A stretch of 64,000 bases of DNA from Terrimonas pollutisoli (GCF_029360765.1 NZ_JARKNA010000002.1:180803-244802), one strand, 5' to 3'; numbered from the stretch's first letter, positions 35,905 through 45,815 are shown. Notes: generated by a model not told the origin, from the letters alone. Translations and numbers: made by a program.

Positions 35905-36945
35905 TTATTGCAACTGCGGAATTTTTACCGTAGTTGTAAAAATATTTTGTTTCGCCTCGGTTGTCAGCAGGTCATGCCTGGCAAATAAAAGGTAAAGCCT
36001 GCGCTGAACCGATTTTAATCCAAAGCCAGTCCCCTGTTTGGGCGAAGATGTTTCAGGGTCAAAAGGATTGCTTACTTTAATGATCAGCTCATCATCCTGT
36101 TTGATGGTTTGCAGGCGGATAATTGTTTCGCCGGTTGTATCATACAAGCCAAACTTTATTGCATTTTCTACAATAGGTTGTAAAAGCAAGGCTGGCAATT
36201 TCATATTCTGTGTTGCTTCATCTATTTCAATCATTGTGCCCAACCGGTTGCCAAATCTCACTTTCTCTATGTCAAGATAAAGTTGAAGGTATTGCAGTTC
36301 CTCCGTCAGGTTTACCCATTGTGTTTCTTCTTTTTTTATAGTGCCTCTTAAAAAATCGGATAATTGTTGCACCATCTTTCTCGCTTCTTCGGGTCGTATC
36401 CCAATTAATGCGTTGATCGAGTTTAAACTGTTGAATAAAAAATGGGGTTGCAGTTGCTGCCGCAGTTTAAAAAGTTCAGCTTCCTTAGCCAATTTTTCGG
36501 CGTCTTTTTTTCGTTCTTCATTGCTCTGCTGTTCCTGCCAGGTAAACCAGTTAATGCCCATCATGGTTACAATTCCCAATACCAGGAATCCAATGCTAAA
36601 CCGAATGACGATCGACCGTTTCAGAAATGCATCATAGTTGGCAAAATCACCCAGTGTAAGTCCCAATACCCATTTGATGAAGAAGAGCCATAACACAGTC
36701 AATACAATACACATCACGAGGATATTCATGTATTGGTCCCTGCCGGGTAAGTAATAACGGATCGTATTCATCACTAACAGGCAAACACCTAACAACGGAA
36801 TATTACTGATAACACTGTCAAGTACAGCGGCGCTCAGGGGAAACTCAAATTTGTACAACAACATGGCATGATCCGCCATCAATACGAACCAGGCTATACT
36901 GAATGTGATCAAAAAACGTCTTATCGAAAATGGGGATGCCGGCAT
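35905..36945 (-). CDS. LytS-like sensor histidine kinase (His_kinase PF06580 type)
   Basis: From MPASPFSIRR at 36945, 346 residues: four transmembrane segments (about 10-150), a coiled stretch, then the His_kinase domain with phosphoacceptor His in LRQQLQPHFLFNSLNSINAL and an HATPase half with LLLQPIVENAIKFG and GTGFGLKSVQRRL. This start leaves a 7-base gap to the DUF4288 gene; an ATG at 36984 would overlap that gene by 32 bases and adds 13 residues without signal character. Kinase for the LytTR regulator immediately downstream. Confidence 0.92.
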   Translation of the reverse strand: MPASPFSIRRFLITFSIAWFVLMADHAMLLYKFEFPLSAAVLDSVISNIPLLGVCLLVMNTIRYYLPGRDQYMNILVMCIVLTVLWLFFIKWVLGLTLGDFANYDAFLKRSIVIRFSIGFLVLGIVTMMGINWFTWQEQQSNEERKKDAEKLAKEAELFKLRQQLQPHFLFNSLNSINALIGIRPEEARKMVQQLSDFLRGTIKKEETQWVNLTEELQYLQLYLDIEKVRFGNRLGTMIEIDEATQNMKLPALLLQPIVENAIKFGLYDTTGETIIRLQTIKQDDELIIKVSNPFDPETSSPKQGTGFGLKSVQRRLYLLFARHDLLTTEAKQNIFTTTVKIPQLQ

Positions 36946-36952
36946 TAAATGA

Positions 36953-37312
36953 TCAGGTAAGTTGTAACAAATGAGTGGTTTCATTGCACACAATGTTCTC
37001 TGCCTTTTGATTGACTGTATAGATATATGCTTCTGCATTGTCTTTTTCTTCAATACGGGAGTACAGTTCAGCGCCATCGATCAGCTCACTAAGCCGGTAC
37101 AGTTCACTGATATTGATAAACTGCCATTGAACCAATTGCTCTTTGCGATTATAAAATGTATCTTCTTCCTGCTGCCCCATTTCCTGTGCCTTTTGAAAAG
37201 CTTCCTCTTTGTTATTGGCAGCTACAAGCCTGAGTTGTTCATCAAACTGTGGCGTATGCTCACCTTCGCCACAAATAATGCGAAATACAATTTTTGCGAG
37301 ATACCAGTTCAT
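36953..37312 (-). CDS. DUF4288 domain protein
   Basis: 119 residues, no signal peptide or membrane segment. MNWYLAKIVFRIICGEG, FDEQLRLVAANNKEEAFQKA and VQWQFINISELYRLSELIDG match the DUF4288 pattern (WYxAKIVF ... A.skEEAf.KA ... W.F..i). Function unknown in general. It is directly upstream of a LytS-like kinase and downstream of a LiaF-like gene, so it may be an accessory of that two-component system. Confidence 0.82.
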   Translation of the reverse strand: MNWYLAKIVFRIICGEGEHTPQFDEQLRLVAANNKEEAFQKAQEMGQQEEDTFYNRKEQLVQWQFINISELYRLSELIDGAELYSRIEEKDNAEAYIYTVNQKAENIVCNETTHLLQLT

Positions 37313-37443
37313 GTTTGTAGGTTTTGATAGTTTACTTATTTATGTTACCACTGAGCGATAGTCGAAGTGTTTCCAGTTCTCAGCCAGAGTTCTCAAGTTT
37401 CGGATATCAACCTGTAACCAGCAACCGGTAACAGGCAACCTTT

Positions 37444-38238
37444 TTAGTAACTCTTGATCTCCATACCTCCGAAAATCATCGTTCCTTTTAGCACCAGGGT
37501 CTTCGTGGGAGATTCGGTTAAGGGTGCAATCTTTCTTTTATCACCAATGCCTCCGAAAATGGTGACTGCTTCAGACTTAATGGCCCAATTGGAAGGCACG
37601 ATGAGTGTAGCTCCCCCAAAAATGGCTGTTACTTCCAATACTGCCGGTGTGGCCATGTCCGCCTGTGTCAGGTCAATTTCACTACCGCCAAAAATGTTGA
37701 CAATATCACCCCCTTTAAAATTCTTGGACAGGATCACTTTTTTTGTACCGCTAAAAATGCTGGTACTGTCGATGAAATCATCCTGGGAATATTCCTCATC
37801 GCCTGCTACTGAGGCGTTGGCTTGTGATTGCATGTCTGAAATTTTTTTTTGTTTCCAACAGGCGCCGTGTTTGTGCCGGGGACGAAAGATGAAAAAGGCG
37901 CCCACCGTAATTAAAATCAATGGCCAGATATGACGGCGCAGATCTCCATTTAAAATATAGTCATTGGCTAAAAAGGCGCCACCGATAATGATAGGTACAA
38001 ACCAGCCACCATCACGAAACCCTTTGCGAAATCCTATAAAAAGACCGATGGCAATCAACAGCATCTGCCAGCTGAAAAGCCAATCGGGGACAGGTACGCC
38101 AAAGCTTCTGACCAGGGCAAGTCCACCAATCGCCAATAAAAAAATCCCCGTCCACATATGTCCATGGCTGCCATGGCGTTCCATCCTGCTTTCCCAACGG
38201 TTGCTTCTTTCCTCGTTATAATTTCTGAAATCGTTCAT
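37444..38238 (-). CDS. LiaF-like membrane protein (cell-wall stress response type)
   Basis: 264 residues. Four hydrophobic segments pack into the first 130 residues (MWTGIFLLAIGGLALVRSFG, WQMLLIAIGLFIGF, WFVPIIIGGAFLA, IWPLILITVGAFFIF), followed by a soluble beta domain with repeated IFGG words (IVNIFGGSEIDL, VTAIFGGATLIVP, AVTIFGGIG, MIFGGMEI). This is the LiaF/DUF2154 build; LiaF in Firmicutes restrains the LiaS kinase until cell-wall antibiotics act. Here it leads an operon with DUF4288, LytS-like kinase and LytTR regulator, so the same kind of control is plausible but not proven. Confidence 0.88.
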   Translation of the reverse strand: MNDFRNYNEERSNRWESRMERHGSHGHMWTGIFLLAIGGLALVRSFGVPVPDWLFSWQMLLIAIGLFIGFRKGFRDGGWFVPIIIGGAFLANDYILNGDLRRHIWPLILITVGAFFIFRPRHKHGACWKQKKISDMQSQANASVAGDEEYSQDDFIDSTSIFSGTKKVILSKNFKGGDIVNIFGGSEIDLTQADMATPAVLEVTAIFGGATLIVPSNWAIKSEAVTIFGGIGDKRKIAPLTESPTKTLVLKGTMIFGGMEIKSY

Positions 38239-38382
38239 GGTTCGTTCAAATTTTAAGTAAAACTAAGTGCTGGCAAACGAACAGGCAACAGCCAATGGGC
38301 AACAAGGAGTGGGAAGTCGGTGAATGCGAAGGTAGGGTCGGTGAAATGCGACCTGATCGCTTTACCGGCTTGCTGTGAAATG

Positions 38383-38409
38383 AGAAACCCTGCAATGAAG
38401 CAGGGTTTC
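38383..38409 (-). terminator. Hairpin after the TonB receptor gene
   Basis: Perfect 10-bp stem gaaaccctgc / gcagggtttc with a 6-base loop, 23 bases past the receptor stop codon. The following bases on the minus strand (tcatttc) are only moderately T-rich. Confidence 0.65.
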
Positions 38410-38431
38410 CTGATTAGAACAACAAGCAGGT

Positions 38432-41400
38432 TTAAAAAATATACCGTAGACCTAGTTGTAATTGCCAGCGGGACTGAAGATCCGGACTGTCTACAAAGGT
38501 TTCTGTTTGCGACGGATCAAATTTATAAGTGGGAGCATTGCCGTTATATGATACTGTCAGCGGCTGATAATAGCCGGAGGTAGTGGCATATTGCTTTACA
38601 CCCCACTCGCTGCTGATCAGGTTTCCGAAATTGATAAAATCGAGACTGAGCTGCAGCGTTTGTTTACTTGTTGTACTGAAATTTAAATCCTGGAGTATGC
38701 GGAGATCCAATTGGCTATACCACGGTGTTTCACCGCCATATTTTTCTGTATACTTCCCGCGGAGATCCCGCAAGTATTTGTCTTGTGAAATGAATTTTTT
38801 CAAACCTACCCGTTGTGCAGCCGCAGTTTGGGTATTGCCATTTACGTCGAGCAGAGGATCAAAACTCATGGCATCAATTTCTGCATCGGTGGGTACATAC
38901 AGTAAATCATTGGAAGCAGTACCATCATTATTAATATCGCCACCATAGACATACGCAAAGCGATTGCCCGACGTCCACGAGCTGAACAAGGAAACAGTAG
39001 TTGCCAGTTTGCCATTACTATAAAGCCATTTTTTAGATGCGGCAACTAAGAAACGATGTTTGTTTCCATATAATGAATTGGACTCAATAGCTGCATTAGC
39101 GTTGTTTAGAATAGGATTTCTGTCAAAGGCATCGCTGGAAATTTCGGCAGAAATGGAACTGGCATCCTTAGCAATACCAAAATTATAAGCAGCCATAGCA
39201 AAAAGTCCTTTTGCAAAATTTTGTTGCGCCTGCAGCGATACATTGAATTGATAGCCTTTCTTAGTATTGGTGAAAACATAAGTGTTTGCAGCTCCCTGGT
39301 CAGCTGGCAAATAAATTTTTCTTTTATCCCCCGTTCCTGAATTCAGTGTTCCTGTTGGCGTTCCCAATTTATAATTGCGAACCATCATCGCATTTACATC
39401 TTTTGTATATGCCACATCAACCGTAAAAATTGTTCCGGAAGGTATTCTGAAATCAGTACCTACATTGGAACGCCATACTTGCGGCCATTTAAAGTCCTTG
39501 TCAGTTACGTTATAAAAAAAGCTGAATGGATTGCCAATGTGGTTCCCAAGCCATACAAATGGGAAACGACCGGTAAAAAGACCTGATCCGCCACGAACCT
39601 GTACTGTTCTATCTCCTTTTACATCCCAATTGAAACCAATTCTGGGTGAGATCAACGGAGTTTTGGTTGGAAGTTTCGTGTTGTCCAAATCTTTGCCCAC
39701 GCCGTTAGTAATGCGTCGACCGTCTTTGTCATATAAAACCAATGGCTCATTGTTCGGCAAAGTAGGAGAACTGGCTGTTCCGCCAGCTGGCACGAATTTG
39801 AATTTATCCTTAAAATAAACAGGCATATCCATCCGCACACCATAAGTAAGCCTGAAATTATCAGATGCCTGGAACTCATCCTGGGCATAGGCAGAAAACT
39901 GTCCAACCGTTAAATAATACCAGGTCCATTGATTAGCTGCGGCTGCGGCTTTAGCTGTGGCCACGTCTACATCCAGGGGGTAAGCTCCAAATACATATTT
40001 GCCACTAACAGGAACGCTATCCTTAAAAACTTGAATATCTGCATCAGAAAACAGTGTAGCAGCATAACCAGTCAGGTTAAATGAGTTGCCAAATTTGAAT
40101 GATTCAAATGAAGCGCCGAAGGTGAAACTATGTTTATTCCTGTAGAGATTAAAATCATTGGTTACCTGGAATGCATCCTGATTTAACCGATTATGTATAG
40201 AAAATGGTTCATGGCCTGCGACAATATACATCGTTCCATTCTTGGTAATATTGAGGACCGGGAATGGTGCGGAAAAAGGATTTCTTTTGTCACGAAAAGT
40301 TGTGTACACAACTCTTAATTTGTTAGCTGCGTTGCTTCCAAAGTTTGATTTCAACTCCGTACCAAATGAATGCAGCTTATTTACAATTTCATAACCGGAA
40401 TTGCGAAACTGTTGCGTGATAAAATCAGGACCACGGCGACGAATGGCACTTGGGTGAGCTGGTTTATCTTTTTTTGCATCCAGGCCATTATAGGTAAATG
40501 ATAATTTATGAACCGAACTGATATTCCAATCCAGCTTAGCCAGCCATTTATAGTTGGTTTGATCATGGGTGTAACCCTGGTAGGGGCCAGTATCATAATC
40601 AAATTTGGATTTTAAAATACTGCTAACAGCCTGCAGATCGGATTCCAACACCCGGGATGTATTGGTCTTTCCTGCATTGCCACTATTCTGCGCCACGTAG
40701 CTTGAGGCTTCATCTTCCCGCTGTTCGGTTTCAAAACTTAAAAAATAAAACAGTTTATTTTTTTTAATTGCACCACCTAAAGCAAAGCCTGCTTGTAGTT
40801 GACTCAAATCAGGTACTACAAACTTTGTCTTATTTACTTTTTTACCGGTCAGGTCCTGGTTGCGATAAAAAACATAAGCTGTTCCCGAAAATTTATTACT
40901 ACCCGATTTAGTAACGGTATTTACACCTGCACCGGTAAAGCCAGCTTGTGTTACATCATATGGAGCAAGGTTTACCTGTATCTGTTCAATAGCGTCAAGT
41001 GAAATGGGTTGTGCATTAGTTTGCCCGCCAGGGGTAGGTGCATCCAAACCAAAGGGATTGTTGAATACGGCGCCGTCTAATGAAAAATTATTGTATTGCC
41101 CGTTACGGCCGCCAAAAGACATACCATTATAAGTAGGCGAAGCAGATGGAGCCAAACGCAGATAGTCATCGGCAGACCGGCTGATGGTGGGTAATTCTTT
41201 TAATAGCCGGCTGCTGATATTAGTAGAGGCGCCGGTTCTTTTGTTGTCAAATATTTTGGCGCCGGTAGCTGTAACAGTTACACCACTCAACTCAGTAGTT
41301 TTATCCTGTAAGGTGACTTCAACAGTATTGTTGAGACCGAGTTCCAAAAAAATATTTTCTGTCACGATTGAATTATGACTGACATGATCGACGGTCACTT

Positions 41401-41647
41401 TATAAGGACCACCCACTCTAAGATTGGGAACGGTAAAACGACCATCGGACCGGGTGATTAATACATGTTTAATACCAGCGTCGGGGTATTCTACAGTGAC
41501 AGTTGCTGAGGGCAAGCCAGTACCCTTTGAATCTTGCACCAATCCACTTAGCGTGGCGGTGGTTACTTGTGCTGAAAGATAATTGCAACAAAATACGGTT
41601 AGTCCCAGGAACAAAATCCTGGTTGAGATTTGAAAGAACTTTTTCAT
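38432..41647 (-). CDS. Oar-like TonB-dependent outer-membrane receptor
   Basis: 1071 residues: signal peptide (to about LSAQ), an N-terminal carboxypeptidase-regulatory-like domain (TTATLSGLVQDSKGTGLPSA), a plug (residues about 130-245, RTGASTNISSRLLKELPTI, SFGGRNGQYNNFSLDGAVFN) and a long 22-strand-type barrel ending in an aromatic residue (LQLGLRYIF). The order and the GGRNGQYNNFSLDG block fit the Oar subgroup rather than SusC; no SusD gene follows. Substrate unknown. It diverges from the propeller-amidohydrolase gene across 254 bases, a possible functional pair. Confidence 0.92.
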   Translation of the reverse strand: MKKFFQISTRILFLGLTVFCCNYLSAQVTTATLSGLVQDSKGTGLPSATVTVEYPDAGIKHVLITRSDGRFTVPNLRVGGPYKVTVDHVSHNSIVTENIFLELGLNNTVEVTLQDKTTELSGVTVTATGAKIFDNKRTGASTNISSRLLKELPTISRSADDYLRLAPSASPTYNGMSFGGRNGQYNNFSLDGAVFNNPFGLDAPTPGGQTNAQPISLDAIEQIQVNLAPYDVTQAGFTGAGVNTVTKSGSNKFSGTAYVFYRNQDLTGKKVNKTKFVVPDLSQLQAGFALGGAIKKNKLFYFLSFETEQREDEASSYVAQNSGNAGKTNTSRVLESDLQAVSSILKSKFDYDTGPYQGYTHDQTNYKWLAKLDWNISSVHKLSFTYNGLDAKKDKPAHPSAIRRRGPDFITQQFRNSGYEIVNKLHSFGTELKSNFGSNAANKLRVVYTTFRDKRNPFSAPFPVLNITKNGTMYIVAGHEPFSIHNRLNQDAFQVTNDFNLYRNKHSFTFGASFESFKFGNSFNLTGYAATLFSDADIQVFKDSVPVSGKYVFGAYPLDVDVATAKAAAAANQWTWYYLTVGQFSAYAQDEFQASDNFRLTYGVRMDMPVYFKDKFKFVPAGGTASSPTLPNNEPLVLYDKDGRRITNGVGKDLDNTKLPTKTPLISPRIGFNWDVKGDRTVQVRGGSGLFTGRFPFVWLGNHIGNPFSFFYNVTDKDFKWPQVWRSNVGTDFRIPSGTIFTVDVAYTKDVNAMMVRNYKLGTPTGTLNSGTGDKRKIYLPADQGAANTYVFTNTKKGYQFNVSLQAQQNFAKGLFAMAAYNFGIAKDASSISAEISSDAFDRNPILNNANAAIESNSLYGNKHRFLVAASKKWLYSNGKLATTVSLFSSWTSGNRFAYVYGGDINNDGTASNDLLYVPTDAEIDAMSFDPLLDVNGNTQTAAAQRVGLKKFISQDKYLRDLRGKYTEKYGGETPWYSQLDLRILQDLNFSTTSKQTLQLSLDFINFGNLISSEWGVKQYATTSGYYQPLTVSYNGNAPTYKFDPSQTETFVDSPDLQSRWQLQLGLRYIF

Positions 41648-41901
41648 GCGGTTGTTTTTTGGTATTCTAATTTACGGAGAATTAAGCAACTGGCAGGAAG
41701 ACGGGGTAACAAAAAAAATAATGCATGAATCCAATTAAATGAGTTATATTATTTATGCACTGCGACATGATAGTTTATTCTGGTATAAATACTGCATGTA
41801 ATTTCTTTGGTTAAACTTCGCAATCCTTCTTCCTGGCAGATAGCTTTCTCCGATAATCGTGTTCATGACTTTTATTTATCTTCCGCACTAAAATAGTTTA
41901 C

Positions 41902-44900
41902 ATGTATCTGAAAAGGGCTACGTTCGCAGCCATCCTGTTTTTTTCGGTGATAACTGTTATTGGGCAAGACAAAAAGGAAAAGGAAAAAAAATGGGATGTA
42001 TCTAACCCGCAAGGAACTTATAAAGAAGTTTCATTTTCCGTTAATGAAGGAACCTGGATGAATTTAGATTTATCACCTGACGGAAAGGAAATTGTTTTTG
42101 ACCTGCTCGGCGATATTTATAGCATGCCGGCAGCAGGCGGTGAAGCCAAAGTATTAAGAGCCGGTCATGCATTTGAAGTGCAGCCACGCTTTAGCCCGGA
42201 CGGTAAAAAAATATTATTTACATCAGATGCTGGTGGTGGTGATAATATCTGGATCATGAACCGGGATGGCAGTAATGCAACACAAATCACGAAAGAGGAC
42301 TTTCGCCTGCTCAACAATGCGTGCTGGGCGCCGGATGGCGAATATATCGTGGCCCGTAAGCACTTTACGTCTGGCCGTTCGCTGGGTGCCGGTGAAATGT
42401 GGTTGTATCATACCAGTGGTGGTTCAGGTTTGCAACTGACAGCGAGGAAGAATGATCAGCAGGATGTGAATGAGCCAGTATTTTCTCCTGATGGTCGTTA
42501 TGTGTACTATAGTGAAGACATGTACCCGGGCGGTTTTTTTCAGTATAATAAAGATCCCAACAATCAAATTTTTGTGATCAGAAGATTTGACAGGGATAAA
42601 GGAACTATTGAAACAGTAACCGGTGGACCGGGTGGTGCTATGCGGCCTCAACTATCGCATGATGGAAAATTCTTGTCATTTATAAAAAGGGTAAGAACAA
42701 AAACCGTTTTATACCTGCGTAATCTTGAAACAGCAGAAGAATGGCCCATCTATGATCAACTCACCAAGGATCAACAGGAGGCCTGGTCCATATTCGGACT
42801 ATATACGGGCTATGCATGGACACCCGATGATAAACAGATAGTGGTCTGGAGCAATGGCAAGATTTGGAAAGTGGATGTCAATGCGGTCAACAAGGCAACT
42901 GAAATTCCATTTACCTGCCAGGTAAAACAGCGCATTTATGATGCGGTTCGTTATCAGCAAAATATCAACCCTTTTACATTTACTGCCCGTGTTATCCGGC
43001 AGGCAGTTACATCACCTGATGGAAAATGGTTGGTGTTTAATGCCGTGGGTTATTTATGGAAAAAACAATTGCCTTCCGGAAAGCCTCAACGAATAACCAC
43101 TGGTGTAGATTTTGAATTTGAGCCCGGCTTTTCTGCTGACGGCAAAACAATTTTGTATACAACCTGGAATGACTCGGCCGGTGGCGCCATTTACAAAGTG
43201 AATATGCAAGGATCTGCAAAGCCTGTCAAGATCAGTAAAACAAAAGCCATTTATCGTACACCCGCTTTTTCACCCGATAGTAAATGGATTGTCTTTCGCA
43301 AAGAAGGCGGAAGCGATGTATTGGGTCCGGCCTATACCGCTCAGCCCGGTATTTATATAACGAATGCCGATGGTAGTGACGAAAAGTTGGTAACAGAGAA
43401 AGGGACAGATCCACATTTTAATAAAACGGGTGACCGGATCTACTATCTCGCAGGTAGCGGCATGAACAGTTGTAAACTGGATGGAGAGGATGAACGCATT
43501 CATGTAAAAAGTACTTACGGCAGCCAGTTTACCCTTTCGCCGGACGAAAAATGGATCGCCTTTATCGATCTGTGGGAAGTATATATAGCTGCCTTTCCTA
43601 AAACAGGTAAAACACTTGATCTTGGCAGTGGCACCAAGGACTTTCCTGTGAAAATTGTTTCAAAGGATGCAGGTATCAATCTGCATTGGTCCGCTGATAA
43701 TAAGAAGCTGCACTATACACTCGGCAGCCAGTACTATTCTATCAATTTGGATGAACGTTTTGAATTTATTGCCAACAAGCCTGACTCATTATTCAAGGCG
43801 CCGGAACAGGGCCTTGAAATTGGTTTGGAAGTAGAAGCAGATAAACCGAAAGGGATGCTTGCTTTTACCAATGCAAAGATCATTACGATGAAAGGTTCCG
43901 AAGTAATTGAAAATGGAACTGTGTTGGTAGAAGGCAATACAATTAAGACAATTGGTAAAAGCAGCGAGGTGCAGGTGCCTGCCAATGTCAACCAAATTGA
44001 CTGCAATGGTAAAACAATCATACCTGGCTTTATCGATGCACATGCACATGGTGGCCACTTTCGTTCGGGCATAACGCCCCAAAAACATTGGGCTTACTAT
44101 GCCAATCTTGCTTATGGGGTTACTACTATGCATGATCCTTCCGCAAACAGTGAAATGGTATTTGCGCAAAGTGAATTGATAAAAGCCGGATTGCAGACCG
44201 GGCCAAGAGTATTTTCAACCGGAACAATCTTATACGGCGCCGATGGAAATTTTAAAGCAGTGATTAATTCCATCGACGATGCCAGGAGCGCTTTGCGAAG
44301 AACCAAAGCGTTTGGTGCATTTTCTGTAAAAAGCTACAACCAGCCAAGGCGTGAGCAAAATCAAATGATACTGCAGGCCGCCCGGGAACTGAATATGGAA
44401 GTAGTGCCGGAAGGCGGTTCATTTTTTTATCACAATATGGCCATGATCCTCGACGGACATACCACTATTGAACATAATATACCGGTGGCTCCGTTATTTA
44501 AAGATGTTGTGGAGCTTTGGAAAAATTCGAAAACAGCTTACACGCCGACTTTGATCGTAAGTTATGCGGCTGTCAGTGGTGAATACTACTGGTACCAGCA
44601 CAGTAATGTTTGGGAAAAAGAAAGACTATTACATTTTACGCCAAGATCAGTGATTGATACAAGAAGCCGTCATCGGACCATGCTGCCTGAAGAGGAATAT
44701 GATAACGGCCATATCCTGGTTTCAAAAAGTGTAAAAAAACTAATAGATGAAGGAGTGAAAGTAAATATGGGAGCCCACGGACAAATACAGGGTATCGGTG
44801 TGCATTGGGAAATATGGATGATGCAGCAGGGCGGCATGAGTAATCACCAGGCATTACAAACTGCAACGATAAATCCAGCCATCAGTTTAGGTTTTGATAA

Positions 44901-45159
44901 ATGGATCGGCTCACTAGAACCCGGGAAATTAGCTGACCTCCTGGTACTGGATAAGGATCCATTGGCCGACATCCGTAATACCGAAAGTATTCGCTATACG
45001 ATGGTCAACGGAAGACTTTTTGATGCAGAAACGCTCAATGAAACTGGTAACTACAACAGGCCAAGATCGAAGTTCTATTGGGAGTTAAGCAAAAATGCGG
45101 ATAGTTTTCCCTGGCACGATCAAACGGAACAGCAGGGATGTGGTTGTGGAAAACATTAA
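41902..45159 (+). CDS. Exported beta-propeller (PD40) plus amidohydrolase fusion
   Basis: 1085 residues. After a signal peptide (to about VIGQ), residues about 50-640 hold many TolB/PD40 propeller blades (LSPDGKEIVFDLLG, RFSPDGKKILFTSD, FSPDSKWIVFRKE), and about 650-1060 an amidohydrolase barrel: GFIDAHAHGGH with metal His714 and His716, FSVKSYN with a candidate carboxylated Lys, HTTIEHN with His, GAHGQIQGIGVHWE, and LGSLEPGKLADLLVLDKDP. The protein ends in QQGCGCGKH, a Cys-rich tail I would not expect. Such fusions occur in Bacteroidota and are usually called prolidase-like or imidazolonepropionase-like amidohydrolases; the substrate here is unknown. Confidence 0.9.
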   Translation: MYLKRATFAAILFFSVITVIGQDKKEKEKKWDVSNPQGTYKEVSFSVNEGTWMNLDLSPDGKEIVFDLLGDIYSMPAAGGEAKVLRAGHAFEVQPRFSPDGKKILFTSDAGGGDNIWIMNRDGSNATQITKEDFRLLNNACWAPDGEYIVARKHFTSGRSLGAGEMWLYHTSGGSGLQLTARKNDQQDVNEPVFSPDGRYVYYSEDMYPGGFFQYNKDPNNQIFVIRRFDRDKGTIETVTGGPGGAMRPQLSHDGKFLSFIKRVRTKTVLYLRNLETAEEWPIYDQLTKDQQEAWSIFGLYTGYAWTPDDKQIVVWSNGKIWKVDVNAVNKATEIPFTCQVKQRIYDAVRYQQNINPFTFTARVIRQAVTSPDGKWLVFNAVGYLWKKQLPSGKPQRITTGVDFEFEPGFSADGKTILYTTWNDSAGGAIYKVNMQGSAKPVKISKTKAIYRTPAFSPDSKWIVFRKEGGSDVLGPAYTAQPGIYITNADGSDEKLVTEKGTDPHFNKTGDRIYYLAGSGMNSCKLDGEDERIHVKSTYGSQFTLSPDEKWIAFIDLWEVYIAAFPKTGKTLDLGSGTKDFPVKIVSKDAGINLHWSADNKKLHYTLGSQYYSINLDERFEFIANKPDSLFKAPEQGLEIGLEVEADKPKGMLAFTNAKIITMKGSEVIENGTVLVEGNTIKTIGKSSEVQVPANVNQIDCNGKTIIPGFIDAHAHGGHFRSGITPQKHWAYYANLAYGVTTMHDPSANSEMVFAQSELIKAGLQTGPRVFSTGTILYGADGNFKAVINSIDDARSALRRTKAFGAFSVKSYNQPRREQNQMILQAARELNMEVVPEGGSFFYHNMAMILDGHTTIEHNIPVAPLFKDVVELWKNSKTAYTPTLIVSYAAVSGEYYWYQHSNVWEKERLLHFTPRSVIDTRSRHRTMLPEEEYDNGHILVSKSVKKLIDEGVKVNMGAHGQIQGIGVHWEIWMMQQGGMSNHQALQTATINPAISLGFDKWIGSLEPGKLADLLVLDKDPLADIRNTESIRYTMVNGRLFDAETLNETGNYNRPRSKFYWELSKNADSFPWHDQTEQQGCGCGKH

Positions 45160-45163
45160 CCCC

Positions 45164-45301
45164 AATTTTGCCGTGGCAAAATTTCTGCGAAGCAGAGACG
45201 AAAAATTGCTTTGAAGCCAATTTTTGTCAGGGTTAATCCCGACGTTTACAGTCGGGATCGTCCGTCCTAAGGGCAGATTTTGCAGCCAACTGCAAAATCT
45301 G
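45164..45301. repeat. Cluster of five consecutive palindromes
   Basis: In 138 bases: aattttgcc-gt-ggcaaaatt (45164-45183), tctgc-gaa-gcaga (45184-45196), gacgaaaaattg pairing with caatttttgtc with one bulge (45197-45228), atcccgac-gtttaca-gtcgggat (45236-45258) and cagattttgcag-ccaa-ctgcaaaatctg (45274-45301). The first three touch each other. Only the fourth is related to a palindrome elsewhere in the window (13711-13735). Confidence 0.85.
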
Positions 45302-45326
45302 GATTAATCTTCATCTAAACATAAAT

Positions 45327-45358
45327 AAAAGAGACTGCCTTACGAAGCAGTCTCTTTT
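45327..45358. terminator. Bidirectional terminator between amidohydrolase and small orphan gene
   Basis: A 12-bp stem aaaagagactgc / gcagtctctttt with an 8-base loop, with A-runs before and T-runs after. It serves the plus-strand amidohydrolase and the minus-strand small gene ending at 45385. Confidence 0.85.
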
Positions 45359-45384
45359 ATTTGATATATGCTGAGTGAGTATTT

Positions 45385-45675
45385 TTAAGAAAGAGAAAAA
45401 CTTCCACCTAATTTGTACGGTCCGCCTTTTTCTTTAAAACATGTAAACAAAAACCGGGTGATAAATGGCATATTAATTACTTCATTATTGTCCACGATAG
45501 CAACTGTTCCGCTTATATAGGTTTCAGTTGATGAAGTCTCAATAGCTCTAAAATTTTTTGGTACCAGCGCCTGTCCGTAACCAATATCATAACGACGATA
45601 CGCCAATTTTTCTACAAAACTTTCCAGGAACTGCGGCTGATCCAAAATCGTACTGATGAGTAAATTGTTGTTCAT
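45385..45675 (-). CDS. Small orphan protein A (96 aa), paralogue of the next gene
   Basis: Not recognised. No signal peptide; N-terminal amphipathic helix (ISTILDQPQFLESFVEKLA), a middle part and a C-terminus RFLFTCFKEKGGPYKLGG then SFSLS. That ending aligns without gaps to the next upstream gene over 23 residues: R-F-x3-C-x7-Y-x4-S-x-S-L-S, eight identities. Both genes share AAAAAATTTAG a few bases before the ATG, which argues for tandem duplication and supports both as real. Confidence 0.6.
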   Translation of the reverse strand: MNNNLLISTILDQPQFLESFVEKLAYRRYDIGYGQALVPKNFRAIETSSTETYISGTVAIVDNNEVINMPFITRFLFTCFKEKGGPYKLGGSFSLS

Positions 45676-45815
45676 GGCTAAATTTTTTTTCTTTAAATCT
45701 CTTCCTATTCATTAGACGCAGTTAAAGATGTTTGGGGTACTAAAAGAATGTGAAAATTTTTAAAAATATACGTTATCGGAGGAATGATGGATTTTAAAGA
45801 ATGGCTGGTGGTTGA

